Below, in pieces: positions 23,632 through 31,426 of a stretch of DNA of 31,426 bases. The notes under the pieces were generated by a model. It saw nothing but the letters and a program-made list of their open reading frames with translations. It was not told the DNA's origin and searched no databases. A program made the translations under genes and the position numbers. The DNA is taken from NCBI GenBank assembly GCA_910586605.1, contig CAJUJR010000028.1:1-31426 (forward strand), in the 5' to 3' direction. The DNA is from an uncultured Lachnospiraceae bacterium (GTDB lineage Bacteria > Bacillota > Clostridia > Lachnospirales > Lachnospiraceae). Each line of letters begins with the position of its first letter. Within the stretch, counting starts at the first letter, position 1.

Positions 23632-26601
23632 ATGGCAGCAAGTATAACAGATATTTCACAGGTGGAAATTCCAGAGGCTTACGAATTAGAAAAAGGAGAA
23701 TTTGTAAAAGAGGTAAACAGCTTTGCCATGACACTGCGTCATAAGCTGAGCCGGGCAAGGGTGCTTGTTTTTAGCAATGAAGATGAAAACAAGGTATTTA
23801 ATATTGGGTTCCGCACACCGCCTGAGGATGAGACGGGCGTGCCGCATATTATTGAACATACGGTGCTTTGCGGTTCTGAACATTTTCCGGCAAAAGACCC
23901 ATTTGTAGAGTTGGTAAAGGGCTCATTAAATACGTTTTTGAATGCGACAACTTACCCGGATAAAACAATGTATCCTGTTGCAAGCTGTAATGATAAGGAT
24001 TTCCAAAACCTGATGCATGTTTATCTGGATGCTGTCTTTTATCCGAATATTTATCATTATGAGGAAATTTTTAAGCAGGAAGGCTGGCATTACGAGCTGG
24101 AAAGCAAGGAAGACGAAATTACTTATAATGGCGTAGTGTATAATGAGATGAAAGGTGCTTTTTCTTCAGAAGAAAGCGTGCTGGAACGTTTTATTATGAA
24201 CAGCCTTTTTCCGGACAACACATATGGCCAAGAGTCTGGAGGCGACCCAAGATGCATCCCTGATTTGACATATGAAAAGTATCTGGATTTCCACAGGGAA
24301 TATTATCATCCGTCGAACAGCTATATTTGCTTGTATGGAAATATGGATATTGAAGAGCGTTTGCAGTTCTTGGATGAAAATTACCTGAAAAATTTCCCGG
24401 CAATTACCGTTCATTCTGAGATCCCTCTACAGAAGCCGTTTGCACAGATGAAGGATTTGTCAAAAGAATATGCGGTTGCTAAGGATGCTGACTGTACAGA
24501 AAAGACATATTATGCCTATGCGGCTGCTATGGATATTACGCTTAGCCAGGAAACTTGCAGGGCATTTGATCTCTTGTCTTATGTATTAGTTGAGATGCCG
24601 GGCGCGCCGTTAAAGCAGGCGCTTTTAGATGCAGGGATTGGCTCTGATATTTATGTGGATTTTTGTGATATCCTGCGTCAGAGTTATTTTGCTATTTCAA
24701 CCAAAAATGCTAAGAAAGGGCAAAAGAAGGAGTTTTACCAGATTATCCGCAGTACGCTTGAAAAGCTTGTAGAAGAAGGGATTGACCGCAAAGCCTTGGA
24801 AGCTGCAATTAATGGCATAGAGTTCCGGGAAAGGGAAGCAGATTATGGCTCCACCCCAAAAGGGCTGTTATATAGCATTAGGGCTTTTAAAACATGGCTG
24901 TATGATGACAATGACCCATATGCAGCATTATGTTATGAAAAATATTATGATTTTCTCCGCAAGCAGTTGGATACGGATTACTATGAACAGTTAATTAAGA
25001 AATATCTTTTAGGCAACCCACATGCAGTATTGGTGGAGATGGTTCCGGAACCCGGCCTCGCGCTTAAAGTAGAGGAAGAGACAAAGAAAAAGCTGAAAGC
25101 ATATAAAGAAAGCCTTTCTGTTAAGGAACTGGAGGAACTGGTTGAAGCGACGAAGGCTTTGAAACGCTATCAGGAAGAGCCGACCCCGAAGGAGATCCTG
25201 GAAAAGATTCCGATGTTAAAGCGTGAGGATATTGGGAAAAAGGTACAGCCTTATTATAATGAGGAAAAACAGATTGACAGAGTAAAAGTAATACACCATA
25301 ATATTACGACGAATGATATTGTATACCTCCGTATGTTTTTTGATATTAATGGGCTGGAAGACTATTTGCCGCAGATTAGTTTTCTGACGACGTTGCTTGG
25401 TTATATGAATACTAAAAAGCACACGTATACCGAGTTTGATACCGAGACAAATTTTTACACTGGCGGAATAGCTTCAGATGTTGATATCTATTGCAAAAAC
25501 CATAACAGCAATGATTACCGGATTGAATTTGAGGTAAATACAAAGGTGTTGAGGGATAAATTAAAAGAAGCGCTTGATTTAATGGCAGAAATGATGTTTG
25601 AAACTCTGTTTACAGATGAGAAGCATTTGCGAGAGGTTGTAGCAGAAGGCCGTTCCCGCCTAAAAATGCGCCTTCTTTCAGCAGGGCATCAGGCTGCGGC
25701 AAGCAGGGCGGTTTCATATTTTTCAAAGAGTGCATGGCTAAATGACCACTATATTGGGATTGGGTACTATAGCTATCTGGCAAAGCTAGATGAACACTTT
25801 GAGGAAGAGAAGGAGGCGCTGGTTACAGGGTGTAAGGCGCTTCTTGCCAGAATATTCCGTTGTGGCGGGCTTTCTGTGTCTGTTACCGGGGAAGACAGTG
25901 CTTTTGAAGCATTGGAAGCAGAACTTCCGGCGTTTTTAGAGAGGCTTTCCGCGTTTGAAAAGGAGTCGGCATGCGAAGGAAGTGAAGTTTTGGGACGGCT
26001 TGCCAGGTATGTTCCGGAGCCTTCACGCAAGCAGGAGGGTTTTTCTACCCCGGCTGAAATCCAGTATGTTGCCCTTGGGGGGAGTTTTGCCGATGTGCCA
26101 TATAATTTTGGTGCGCTGCGGGTTGCAAGGCATCTTTTGAATTATGGATATCTTTGGAATGAGGTGCGTGTAAAGGGCGGTGCATATGGTGTGGCATGCC
26201 AGTTTAACAGAGAAGGGGAGGGCTATTTTACTTCTTATCGGGACCCAAATCTTTCCACAACAGTTGACGTGTATAAAAAGGCGGCTGATTTCCTAGAGGG
26301 ATATGAAGCACAGGAGCGTGAAGTAACTAAGACGATTATTGGGACAATTAGCGGCATGGATATGCCATTGACCCCAAATATGAAAGGGAGGCGTTCCATG
26401 ACAGGGTATTTTTCAGGCGTCACAATTGAAGAATTGCAAAAGGAACGCGACCAGGTGTTAAATTGCAGCCTGGAGGATATTCATAACCTTGCGCCAGTGC
26501 TGCGGGCAGTGGCGGAAAGTGATAATCTTTGCGTGATTGGCAACGAGCAGCATATTGCAAAAGAGAAAGAGTTATTTGCATCTGTTACACCATTGTCATA
26601 A
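23632..26601 (+). CDS. M16C metallopeptidase, presequence protease (PreP)-like
   Basis: 989 residues, full length. Inverted zinc motif HxxEH at 72-76 ('PHIIEHTVLCGS'), with a distal glutamate available in 'YNEMKGAFSSEES' about 75 residues later. The central M16C-associated region and a C-terminal pair of inactive M16 domains follow, as in PreP/CYM1. No signal peptide, so it is likely a cytoplasmic oligopeptidase. The frame starts at 23614 inside the kinase gene; ATG 23632 has GGAGG (23621-23625) and is chosen. It lies 14 bp after the kinase but shares no obvious pathway with it. Confidence 0.93.
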   Translation: MAASITDISQVEIPEAYELEKGEFVKEVNSFAMTLRHKLSRARVLVFSNEDENKVFNIGFRTPPEDETGVPHIIEHTVLCGSEHFPAKDPFVELVKGSLNTFLNATTYPDKTMYPVASCNDKDFQNLMHVYLDAVFYPNIYHYEEIFKQEGWHYELESKEDEITYNGVVYNEMKGAFSSEESVLERFIMNSLFPDNTYGQESGGDPRCIPDLTYEKYLDFHREYYHPSNSYICLYGNMDIEERLQFLDENYLKNFPAITVHSEIPLQKPFAQMKDLSKEYAVAKDADCTEKTYYAYAAAMDITLSQETCRAFDLLSYVLVEMPGAPLKQALLDAGIGSDIYVDFCDILRQSYFAISTKNAKKGQKKEFYQIIRSTLEKLVEEGIDRKALEAAINGIEFREREADYGSTPKGLLYSIRAFKTWLYDDNDPYAALCYEKYYDFLRKQLDTDYYEQLIKKYLLGNPHAVLVEMVPEPGLALKVEEETKKKLKAYKESLSVKELEELVEATKALKRYQEEPTPKEILEKIPMLKREDIGKKVQPYYNEEKQIDRVKVIHHNITTNDIVYLRMFFDINGLEDYLPQISFLTTLLGYMNTKKHTYTEFDTETNFYTGGIASDVDIYCKNHNSNDYRIEFEVNTKVLRDKLKEALDLMAEMMFETLFTDEKHLREVVAEGRSRLKMRLLSAGHQAAASRAVSYFSKSAWLNDHYIGIGYYSYLAKLDEHFEEEKEALVTGCKALLARIFRCGGLSVSVTGEDSAFEALEAELPAFLERLSAFEKESACEGSEVLGRLARYVPEPSRKQEGFSTPAEIQYVALGGSFADVPYNFGALRVARHLLNYGYLWNEVRVKGGAYGVACQFNREGEGYFTSYRDPNLSTTVDVYKKAADFLEGYEAQEREVTKTIIGTISGMDMPLTPNMKGRRSMTGYFSGVTIEELQKERDQVLNCSLEDIHNLAPVLRAVAESDNLCVIGNEQHIAKEKELFASVTPLS

Positions 26602-26617
26602 CTTGTTGTAAATACAG

Positions 26618-26676
26618 GGGTTATGCAGATTCTTGCAATACATTTAATATTGCGGTTTTGCATAATCCTAAATTTT
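26618..26676 (+). terminator. Imperfect hairpin after the peptidase gene, likely terminator
   Basis: GGTTATGCA (26619-26627) can pair with TGCATAATCC (26659-26668) and GCAAT with ATTGC inside it, followed by TAAATTTT. The stem is long but interrupted, and the T run is weak. Confidence 0.45.
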
Positions 26677-26703
26677 ATAAAATATGGATAAAGGAGTTAC
26701 AGG

Positions 26704-27612
26704 ATGAGAACATTTAAGTCGGGTTTTGTAACGTTGATTGGGCGTCCAAATGTGGGGAAATCAACATTGATGAACCATTTGATTGGACAGAAAATTGCGA
26801 TTACCTCCAATAAACCTCAGACGACTAGGAACAGAATCCAGACAGTTTATACCAGCGAGGAAGGGCAGATTATTTTTTTGGATACGCCGGGCATCCATAA
26901 AGCAAAAAATAAGCTTGGGGAATATATGGTAACAGTTGCAGAACGTACCTTGCATGAAGTAGATTTGATATTATGGCTTGTTGAGCCAACTACTTTTATT
27001 GGGGCGGGAGAGCGCCATATCGCGGAACAGTTAAGAAAAACGGATACTCCGGTGATTTTGGTGATTAATAAAATTGACATGGTAGCTAAGGCGGAGATAT
27101 TAACATTTATTGACGCTTATAAGGATATAGCGCCGTTTCAGGAAATCATCCCAGTCTCGGCATTGCAGGGAGAAAATACAGAGGAGCTTTTAAAGGTAAT
27201 GTTTGATTATCTGGAGGAAGGCCCATGTTACTATAATGAAGATACGATTACAGACCAGCCAGAGCGCCAGATTGTATCAGAGTTAATCCGGGAAAAGGCG
27301 CTGCGGAACCTAAATGATGAAATACCACATGGGATTGCCGTAGCGGTGGAGCGTATGGAGGAAAGAAGTTCAGGGCGTCTGATAGATATTGATGCAACGG
27401 TTGTCTGTGAAAGGGATTCCCATAAAGGAATGATTATTGGGAAACAGGGCGCGATGCTAAAAAAAATCGGAACCCAGGCAAGGCAGGACATTGAGAACCT
27501 TTTGGACTGCAAGGTGAATTTAAAACTTTGGGTAAAGGTAAAAAAAGACTGGCGTGACAGTGATTTCTTGATTAAGAATTTTGGCTACAGAAAAAGTGAC
27601 ATTGAGGAATAG
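26704..27612 (+). CDS. era: GTPase Era
   Basis: 302 residues. G1 'GRPNVGKST', G2 region 'QTTRNRIQ', G3 'DTPGIHK', G4 'NKIDMV', G5 'VSALQG', then a C-terminal KH domain with 'GMIIGKQGAMLKKIG'. Binds the 3' end of 16S rRNA and assists 30S assembly. ATG follows AAAGGAG. In B. subtilis era, yqzL and recO are adjacent; here an esterase gene is placed in between. Confidence 0.96.
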   Translation: MRTFKSGFVTLIGRPNVGKSTLMNHLIGQKIAITSNKPQTTRNRIQTVYTSEEGQIIFLDTPGIHKAKNKLGEYMVTVAERTLHEVDLILWLVEPTTFIGAGERHIAEQLRKTDTPVILVINKIDMVAKAEILTFIDAYKDIAPFQEIIPVSALQGENTEELLKVMFDYLEEGPCYYNEDTITDQPERQIVSELIREKALRNLNDEIPHGIAVAVERMEERSSGRLIDIDATVVCERDSHKGMIIGKQGAMLKKIGTQARQDIENLLDCKVNLKLWVKVKKDWRDSDFLIKNFGYRKSDIEE

Positions 27613-27688
27613 GGATTTATTTACGACAGAAAATAGAAAGTATAAAGTGCTTTTGAAGAAGTTATAAAGGAGTTAAAGGAGAGGATCT

Positions 27689-28759
27689 ATGAGATTTGAA
27701 GCGGTTTCAGAACACACGAAAATTTCGGGGCGGACTCTGTTCCGTGATGGTATTCGGTTTTTAGGATACAGCGGCACATCCGTTTCTTTTCGGTTTTGTG
27801 GAAAGAAAGCGGCTGCACATATTATTTCTGACATTGAGAATTATGAAACATTTCAGAGGGCATGGGCGGCTGTATTTATAGACGACGGGAAAGAGCCATA
27901 TAAACGGTTTGAAATCAGCTATGCAGAGGCAGACTATGTTTTATTTGAGTCAGATGTCCCTAAGGAAGTAACTGTTACATTAATGAAGTATACGGAGCCG
28001 GAATATGGGACTTTGGGGTTGAAGTGGCTGGAAACAGACAGTGATTCATTGCTCCCGCCCCCAGAAAGAAAACGACGGAAAATTCAAATTATAGGCGACT
28101 CCATTACCTGTGGATTTGGCGTGGAGGGAAGCGTGGAAGATGCCATTCACCGTACATGTATAGAAAACCCAAGGAAATCATACTCCTTGCTGACAGCATT
28201 GGAGCTGGATGCAGAGGTGGAAATAGTTGCATGGAATGGCAAGGGCATTATTTCAGCATATATTGGAGAGGATACGGAAAGGGCTGATGATAGCTGGCTT
28301 GTGCCGATGCTCTATGAGTATACTGATGCAGGCTGTGAACGGGACTATTTCCATGCTCCTGAAAGCGGCTGGGAAAAATGGGGGCACAATAACTTTGAAC
28401 CAGATTTGGTATTGATTAATCTTGGGACAAATGACGCCAGCTATACGCGTGGGATTCCGGAACGGAATGAGGAGTTTAAGAAAGCATATCTTGCTTTTTT
28501 ACAGAGAATACATACACTTCATCCTGCTTCGGCTGTACTTTGCATGGTAGGGACAATGGATGGGAGGCTTTGCGGGACAGTGGGAGAAGCAGTTAGGGAG
28601 TTTGTGTCAGCTTGCCCTGATGTCAATGCAGATTTTATTGCCCTGTCGCCGCAAAAGGAGGAGGAAGGGCTTGGAACATATTGGCATCCTACTGAGGTTA
28701 CCCAGCGTAAAACAGCGGCAATTGTGGTTGCAAAGGCAAGGGGAATGATGGGTTGGTAA
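27689..28759 (+). CDS. SGNH/GDSL esterase, carbohydrate esterase family 2-like
   Basis: 356 residues. An N-terminal beta-rich jelly-roll-like domain (about 1-120) is followed by an SGNH hydrolase domain: block I 'GDSITCGFG' with S138, 'GKGI' for the oxyanion Gly region, 'NLGTNDA' with the conserved Asn, and C-terminal 'WHPTEV' with His333. This two-domain order is that of CE2 acetyl esterases, which deacetylate xylan or other glycans. There is no signal peptide, so it would act on imported oligosaccharides in the cytoplasm. ATG follows AAAGGAGAGG. Co-directional with era and recO. Confidence 0.88.
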   Translation: MRFEAVSEHTKISGRTLFRDGIRFLGYSGTSVSFRFCGKKAAAHIISDIENYETFQRAWAAVFIDDGKEPYKRFEISYAEADYVLFESDVPKEVTVTLMKYTEPEYGTLGLKWLETDSDSLLPPPERKRRKIQIIGDSITCGFGVEGSVEDAIHRTCIENPRKSYSLLTALELDAEVEIVAWNGKGIISAYIGEDTERADDSWLVPMLYEYTDAGCERDYFHAPESGWEKWGHNNFEPDLVLINLGTNDASYTRGIPERNEEFKKAYLAFLQRIHTLHPASAVLCMVGTMDGRLCGTVGEAVREFVSACPDVNADFIALSPQKEEEGLGTYWHPTEVTQRKTAAIVVAKARGMMGW

Positions 28760-28851
28760 ATTTTGTTGCGTATAGGTGAAGTTATCTTTAGCCATGCTAT
28801 AGACAGTGAAATACAGAAGTGTAAATCAATTAGAAAGGCAAGGCGGGGATA

Positions 28852-29037
28852 ATGAATCAGGAAGAACGTTGGAATCAGTTTGCCGCGACAGGCAAAGTAA
28901 TGGACTATTTGGAATACCGGAATGGAACAGGGGAAACAGAATGCAGCTTTCCGGCAGAAGGAAGCAGGGAACATGAGAGAGACAGTAGTACTTACAGGGA
29001 TGATATTAGCGGCATCTCCTATGAAAGAATACGATAG
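28852..29037 (+). CDS. Small YqzL-like protein between era and recO
   Basis: 61 residues. The N-terminal part ('WNQFAATGKVMDYLEYRNG') follows the YqzL pattern W..F..TG...(D/A)YL.Y, and the position just before recO is that of yqzL in B. subtilis. ATG has a G-rich site (GGCGGGG) upstream. The C-terminal half is not recognisable and overlaps the recO start by 65 bp, longer than usual. Either the gene is real with coupled translation or only the first half is meaningful. No function is known for YqzL. Confidence 0.55.
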   Translation: MNQEERWNQFAATGKVMDYLEYRNGTGETECSFPAEGSREHERDSSTYRDDISGISYERIR

Positions 29038-29716
29038 GCGGGTAGAGCTTCTCACCCGGGAAAGAGGACGGATATCAGCATTTGCACAGGGCGCACGGAA
29101 GATTGGCAGCGCCCTGTCTGCATGTACGATCCCTTTTGCGTTTGGGGAATTTTCTTTGTATGAAGGGCGTAATTCCTATAATGTCAAGTCGGCAGCAATT
29201 AAAAAGTTCTTTGGGGATATTGCGGAAGATTATGAAATGGCATGCCATGCTTCATATTTTGCGGAAATGGCACAATATTTTACAAAAGAAAATATGGAAG
29301 CGCCAGAGGAACTTTTGCTTTTATATGTTACGTTTCTGGCAATGCAGAATAAACGTGTCCCGTTCCGGCTGGTACGGGTTATTTATGAAATGCGGATGAT
29401 GATGGCAGCAGGGCAGGGGCTGGAATTGTTTGAATGCCTGCGCTGCCGGCAGACAGGAACAAGGGCTGTTTATTTTGCAGAAGGCGGACTGATTTGTGAT
29501 GGCTGTGCAGCAAAAGATAAAGAGTTAAACCGCATCTATCCATTTATCCTTAGTGCAGATGCCCTGTATTCTTTGCAATACATATTGTCATCGCCATTAG
29601 AAAGGCTGTATTCTTTTACAGTCAAAGATTCGGTGCAAGAGGAACTGGAACGTTTTATGAAGAGTTACCTGGGAAGGTATCTGCCACACCATTTTAAATC
29701 ATTGGATTTTATTTAA
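28973..29716 (+). CDS. recO: DNA repair protein RecO
   Basis: 247 residues. N-terminal OB fold ('TVVLTGMILAASPMKEYDRRVELLT' in outline), a helical middle part, and a C4 zinc site: C155, C158, C175, C178 in 'ECLRC' and 'ICDGC'. Promotes RecA loading and strand annealing with RecR. The longer frame from 28922 lacks a ribosome site; ATG 28973 begins the family-typical N-terminus and follows a purine-rich stretch. It overlaps the YqzL-like gene. Confidence 0.93.
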   Translation: MRETVVLTGMILAASPMKEYDRRVELLTRERGRISAFAQGARKIGSALSACTIPFAFGEFSLYEGRNSYNVKSAAIKKFFGDIAEDYEMACHASYFAEMAQYFTKENMEAPEELLLLYVTFLAMQNKRVPFRLVRVIYEMRMMMAAGQGLELFECLRCRQTGTRAVYFAEGGLICDGCAAKDKELNRIYPFILSADALYSLQYILSSPLERLYSFTVKDSVQEELERFMKSYLGRYLPHHFKSLDFI

Positions 29717-29720
29717 TAAC

Positions 29721-29749
29721 TTGCAATTTTTGAGGGATAATGGTATATT
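29721..29749 (+). promoter_or_regulatory. Promoter of glycyl-tRNA synthetase
   Basis: TTGCAA (29721-29726), a 17-bp spacer, TGG-TATATT (extended -10; TATATT 29744-29749). It gives a leader of about 130 nt. A very short AT-rich hairpin (29799-29814) followed by seven T could be a weak attenuator, but no T-box sequence is present. Confidence 0.65.
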
Positions 29750-29883
29750 TTGAAAGTAGTTGCTATTTACAGCCAATTTTTGAAAAATGCTGCAATCATT
29801 GTGTTTGCATACAAGTTTTTTTGCCCTTTTTAGGAAAATGGATGTGGATAACGGCTCAGAAAACAGAAAGGCGTGGTTAGATT

Positions 29884-31272
29884 ATGGAAAAGACAATGGA
29901 AAAAATAGTTGCCCTTGCAAAGGCAAGGGGATTCGTATACCCAGGTTCTGAGATATATGGAGGGCTTGCAAATTCATGGGATTTTGGAAACCTTGGAGTT
30001 GAGTTGAAAAATAATATTAAGTCAGCATGGTGGCAGAAATTTATCCGTGAAAATCCATACAATGTTGGTATTGACAGTGCTATTTTAATGAATCCGCAGA
30101 CATGGGTTACTTCTGGGCATCTTGGGAGTTTTTCAGACCCTTTGATGGACTGTAGGGACTGCCATGAACGCTTCCGGGCTGACAAGGTAATTGAAGATTA
30201 TATGGCGGAAAATGGAATTAAAATAGAGGGAAGCGTGGACGCATGGACGCATGAGGAGATGGAAAGTTATATAAAAGAACATGAAATCCCATGCCCGGGC
30301 TGTGGAAAGCATAATTTTACAGAAATCCGCCAGTTTAACCTGATGTTTAAAACATTCCAAGGCGTGACGGAGGATGCAAAAAGTACTGTATATCTCCGTC
30401 CGGAAACAGCACAGGGGATTTTTGTGAATTTTAAAAATGTTGCGCGCACTTCACGCAAGAAGATCCCGTTTGGGATTGGGCAGGTAGGGAAGTCCTTCCG
30501 GAATGAGATTACACCAGGTAATTTTATTTTCCGTATCCGTGAGTTTGAACAGATGGAGCTGGAATTTTTCTGTGAGCCTGATACGGATTTAGAGTGGTTT
30601 GCTTATTGGAAGCAGTTTTGCATTGACTGGCTAAAGTCCCTTGGCATGAAAGAAGAGGAAATGCGAGTGCGTGACCATGAAAAAGAAGAACTTTCTTTCT
30701 ACAGCAGGGCAACAACAGATATTGAGTATCTTTTCCCGTTTGGCTGGGGTGAGCTTTGGGGCATTGCTGACCGGACGGATTATGATTTGACACAGCATCA
30801 GGAAGTGTCTAAAGTAGATTTGACCTATTTTGATGATACAAAAAATGAAAAATATCTTCCATATGTAATTGAGCCATCCCTTGGGGTAGAGCGTCTTACC
30901 TTGGCGTTTCTCTGCGCGGCTTATGATGAGGAGGAAATCGGCGAAGGCGATGTGCGTACAGTAATGCATTTCCATCCTGCGATTGCCCCGGTAAAAATTG
31001 CAGTGCTTCCATTGTCTAAAAAGCTTTCTGGGCAGGCAGATGAAATTTATGCAAAGCTCTGTAAGAAGTATAATTGTGAGTTTGATGACCGTGGGAATAT
31101 CGGAAAACGTTACCGCCGCCAGGATGAAATCGGTACGCCGTTCTGCATCACATTTGATTTTGATTCTGTAGAAGACCAGGCAGTGACTGTCCGCGACCGT
31201 GATTCAATGGAGCAGGAACGTGTAAAAATCGCTGATTTGGAACAGTATTTTGAAGGGAAATTTATGTTTTAA
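29884..31272 (+). CDS. glyS: Glycyl-tRNA synthetase, dimeric (eukaryote/archaea-type) form
   Basis: 462 residues. Class II synthetase of the alpha2 type used by Gram-positives. 'GFVYPGSEIYGGLANSWDFGN' in outline is the family N-terminus; motif 2 region 'VGKSFRNEI' and 'EFEQMELEFF', motif 3 'PSLGVERL', and 'YLRPETAQGIFVNFKN' are intact, and the anticodon-binding domain closes the protein. The ribosome site before ATG 29884 is weak (AAAGGCG at a long spacing); ATG 29896 is in frame but has no better site. Own promoter and strong terminator, so monocistronic. Sometimes named glyQS in databases. Confidence 0.95.
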   Translation: MEKTMEKIVALAKARGFVYPGSEIYGGLANSWDFGNLGVELKNNIKSAWWQKFIRENPYNVGIDSAILMNPQTWVTSGHLGSFSDPLMDCRDCHERFRADKVIEDYMAENGIKIEGSVDAWTHEEMESYIKEHEIPCPGCGKHNFTEIRQFNLMFKTFQGVTEDAKSTVYLRPETAQGIFVNFKNVARTSRKKIPFGIGQVGKSFRNEITPGNFIFRIREFEQMELEFFCEPDTDLEWFAYWKQFCIDWLKSLGMKEEEMRVRDHEKEELSFYSRATTDIEYLFPFGWGELWGIADRTDYDLTQHQEVSKVDLTYFDDTKNEKYLPYVIEPSLGVERLTLAFLCAAYDEEEIGEGDVRTVMHFHPAIAPVKIAVLPLSKKLSGQADEIYAKLCKKYNCEFDDRGNIGKRYRRQDEIGTPFCITFDFDSVEDQAVTVRDRDSMEQERVKIADLEQYFEGKFMF

Positions 31273-31288
31273 CAATTCTGGTGATAAA

Positions 31289-31332
31289 TTAAGAAGCCGC
31301 CTGTCCTGTGAAAAGGGCAGGCGGCTTCTTAA
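31289..31332. terminator. Strong bidirectional intrinsic terminator
   Basis: TTAAGAAGCCGCCTG (31289-31303) pairs perfectly with CAGGCGGCTTCTTAA (31318-31332) around a 14-base loop whose CC/GG can also pair. A-rich and T-rich flanks allow function on both strands. Confidence 0.9.
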
Positions 31333-31401
31333 AATATCTGGTAATTCTGCCCAAAAATGGAGAATCTACAATTGCCGGAAATGATGAATGGGAGGATATC
31401 T

Positions 31402-31426
31402 ATGATTTTGCGGTGGATGAAAGAGA
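31402..31426 (+). CDS. 5' end of a further gene, cut by the window edge
   Basis: ATG 31402 is preceded by GGGAGG (31390-31395) at good spacing and reads MILRWMKE to the edge. In-frame ATGs at 31381 and 31384 are less well placed. Eight codons are too few to name a product. Confidence 0.45.

Noticed and set aside
27045..27060. ACTCCGG inside era as another copy of the dispersed repeat
   Set aside because: Only the 7-mer matches; it is coding sequence and flanks do not resemble the repeat ends.

Overview
The window looks like a chromosomal segment of a low-GC Gram-positive anaerobe of the class Clostridia, most likely a gut Lachnospiraceae (Blautia/Roseburia/Dorea-like). The evidence is moderate AT richness, strong AGGAGG ribosome sites, frequent TTG starts, a tryptophan T-box leader, a dimeric-type glycyl-tRNA synthetase, a VanR/VanS-like two-component system, DUF975, DUF1292, PreP-type M16 and Rpn-family proteins, and an era...recO neighbourhood. 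The genus is an inference. There is no rRNA, tRNA, CRISPR array, prophage or intact insertion sequence.

Region 1 (1-4534) is the most accessory part. It holds an Rpn/PD-(D/E)XK nuclease gene with an in-frame 12-bp tandem repeat and a divergent-strand three-gene operon (CPBP-like membrane protein, LytTR regulator, DUF3021 membrane protein). That operon has a near-consensus promoter preceded by two repeats spaced 21 bp apart. Next come a 214-bp structured element with terminal inverted repeats, a 58-residue single-pass membrane protein gene, and trmB. Ends of the same repeat recur near 4246-4286 and 20764-20814.

Region 2 (4535-12647): a Dabb-domain protein gene and a short-type argC come first. 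They are followed by a same-strand block: a BcrA-like ABC ATPase and its permease, a secreted FN3 protein with a C-terminal Cys/His hydrolase-like domain, a DUF975 membrane protein, a response regulator/histidine kinase pair, and a membrane-anchored TPR-like protein. This resembles an envelope-sensing or export locus, but the link between its parts is inferred from position only.

Region 3 (12741-18768) is core metabolism: glmS, a DUF1292 protein and trpF, then a full promoter plus tryptophan T-box leader (UGG specifier, UGGC acceptor-pairing bulge, intrinsic terminator), then overlapping trpC-trpB-trpA and a terminator. trpE, trpG and trpD are absent, and trpF lies outside the T-box unit.

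Region 4 (18811-23617): a membrane diguanylate cyclase lacking the RxxD inhibitory site, a hairpin copy of the dispersed repeat, a decayed membrane-protein gene, and a deoxysugar catabolic pair (fuculose-phosphate-type aldolase and rhamnulokinase-type kinase) with an intrinsic terminator between them.

Region 5 (23632-31426): a PreP-like M16 metallopeptidase, era, a cytoplasmic CE2-type SGNH esterase, a YqzL-like small protein gene overlapping recO, recO, then glycyl-tRNA synthetase with its own promoter and a strong bidirectional terminator. A new gene begins at the right edge. Where the longest open frame starts upstream of a convincing ribosome site or even inside a promoter, I moved the start to the supported codon and say so.
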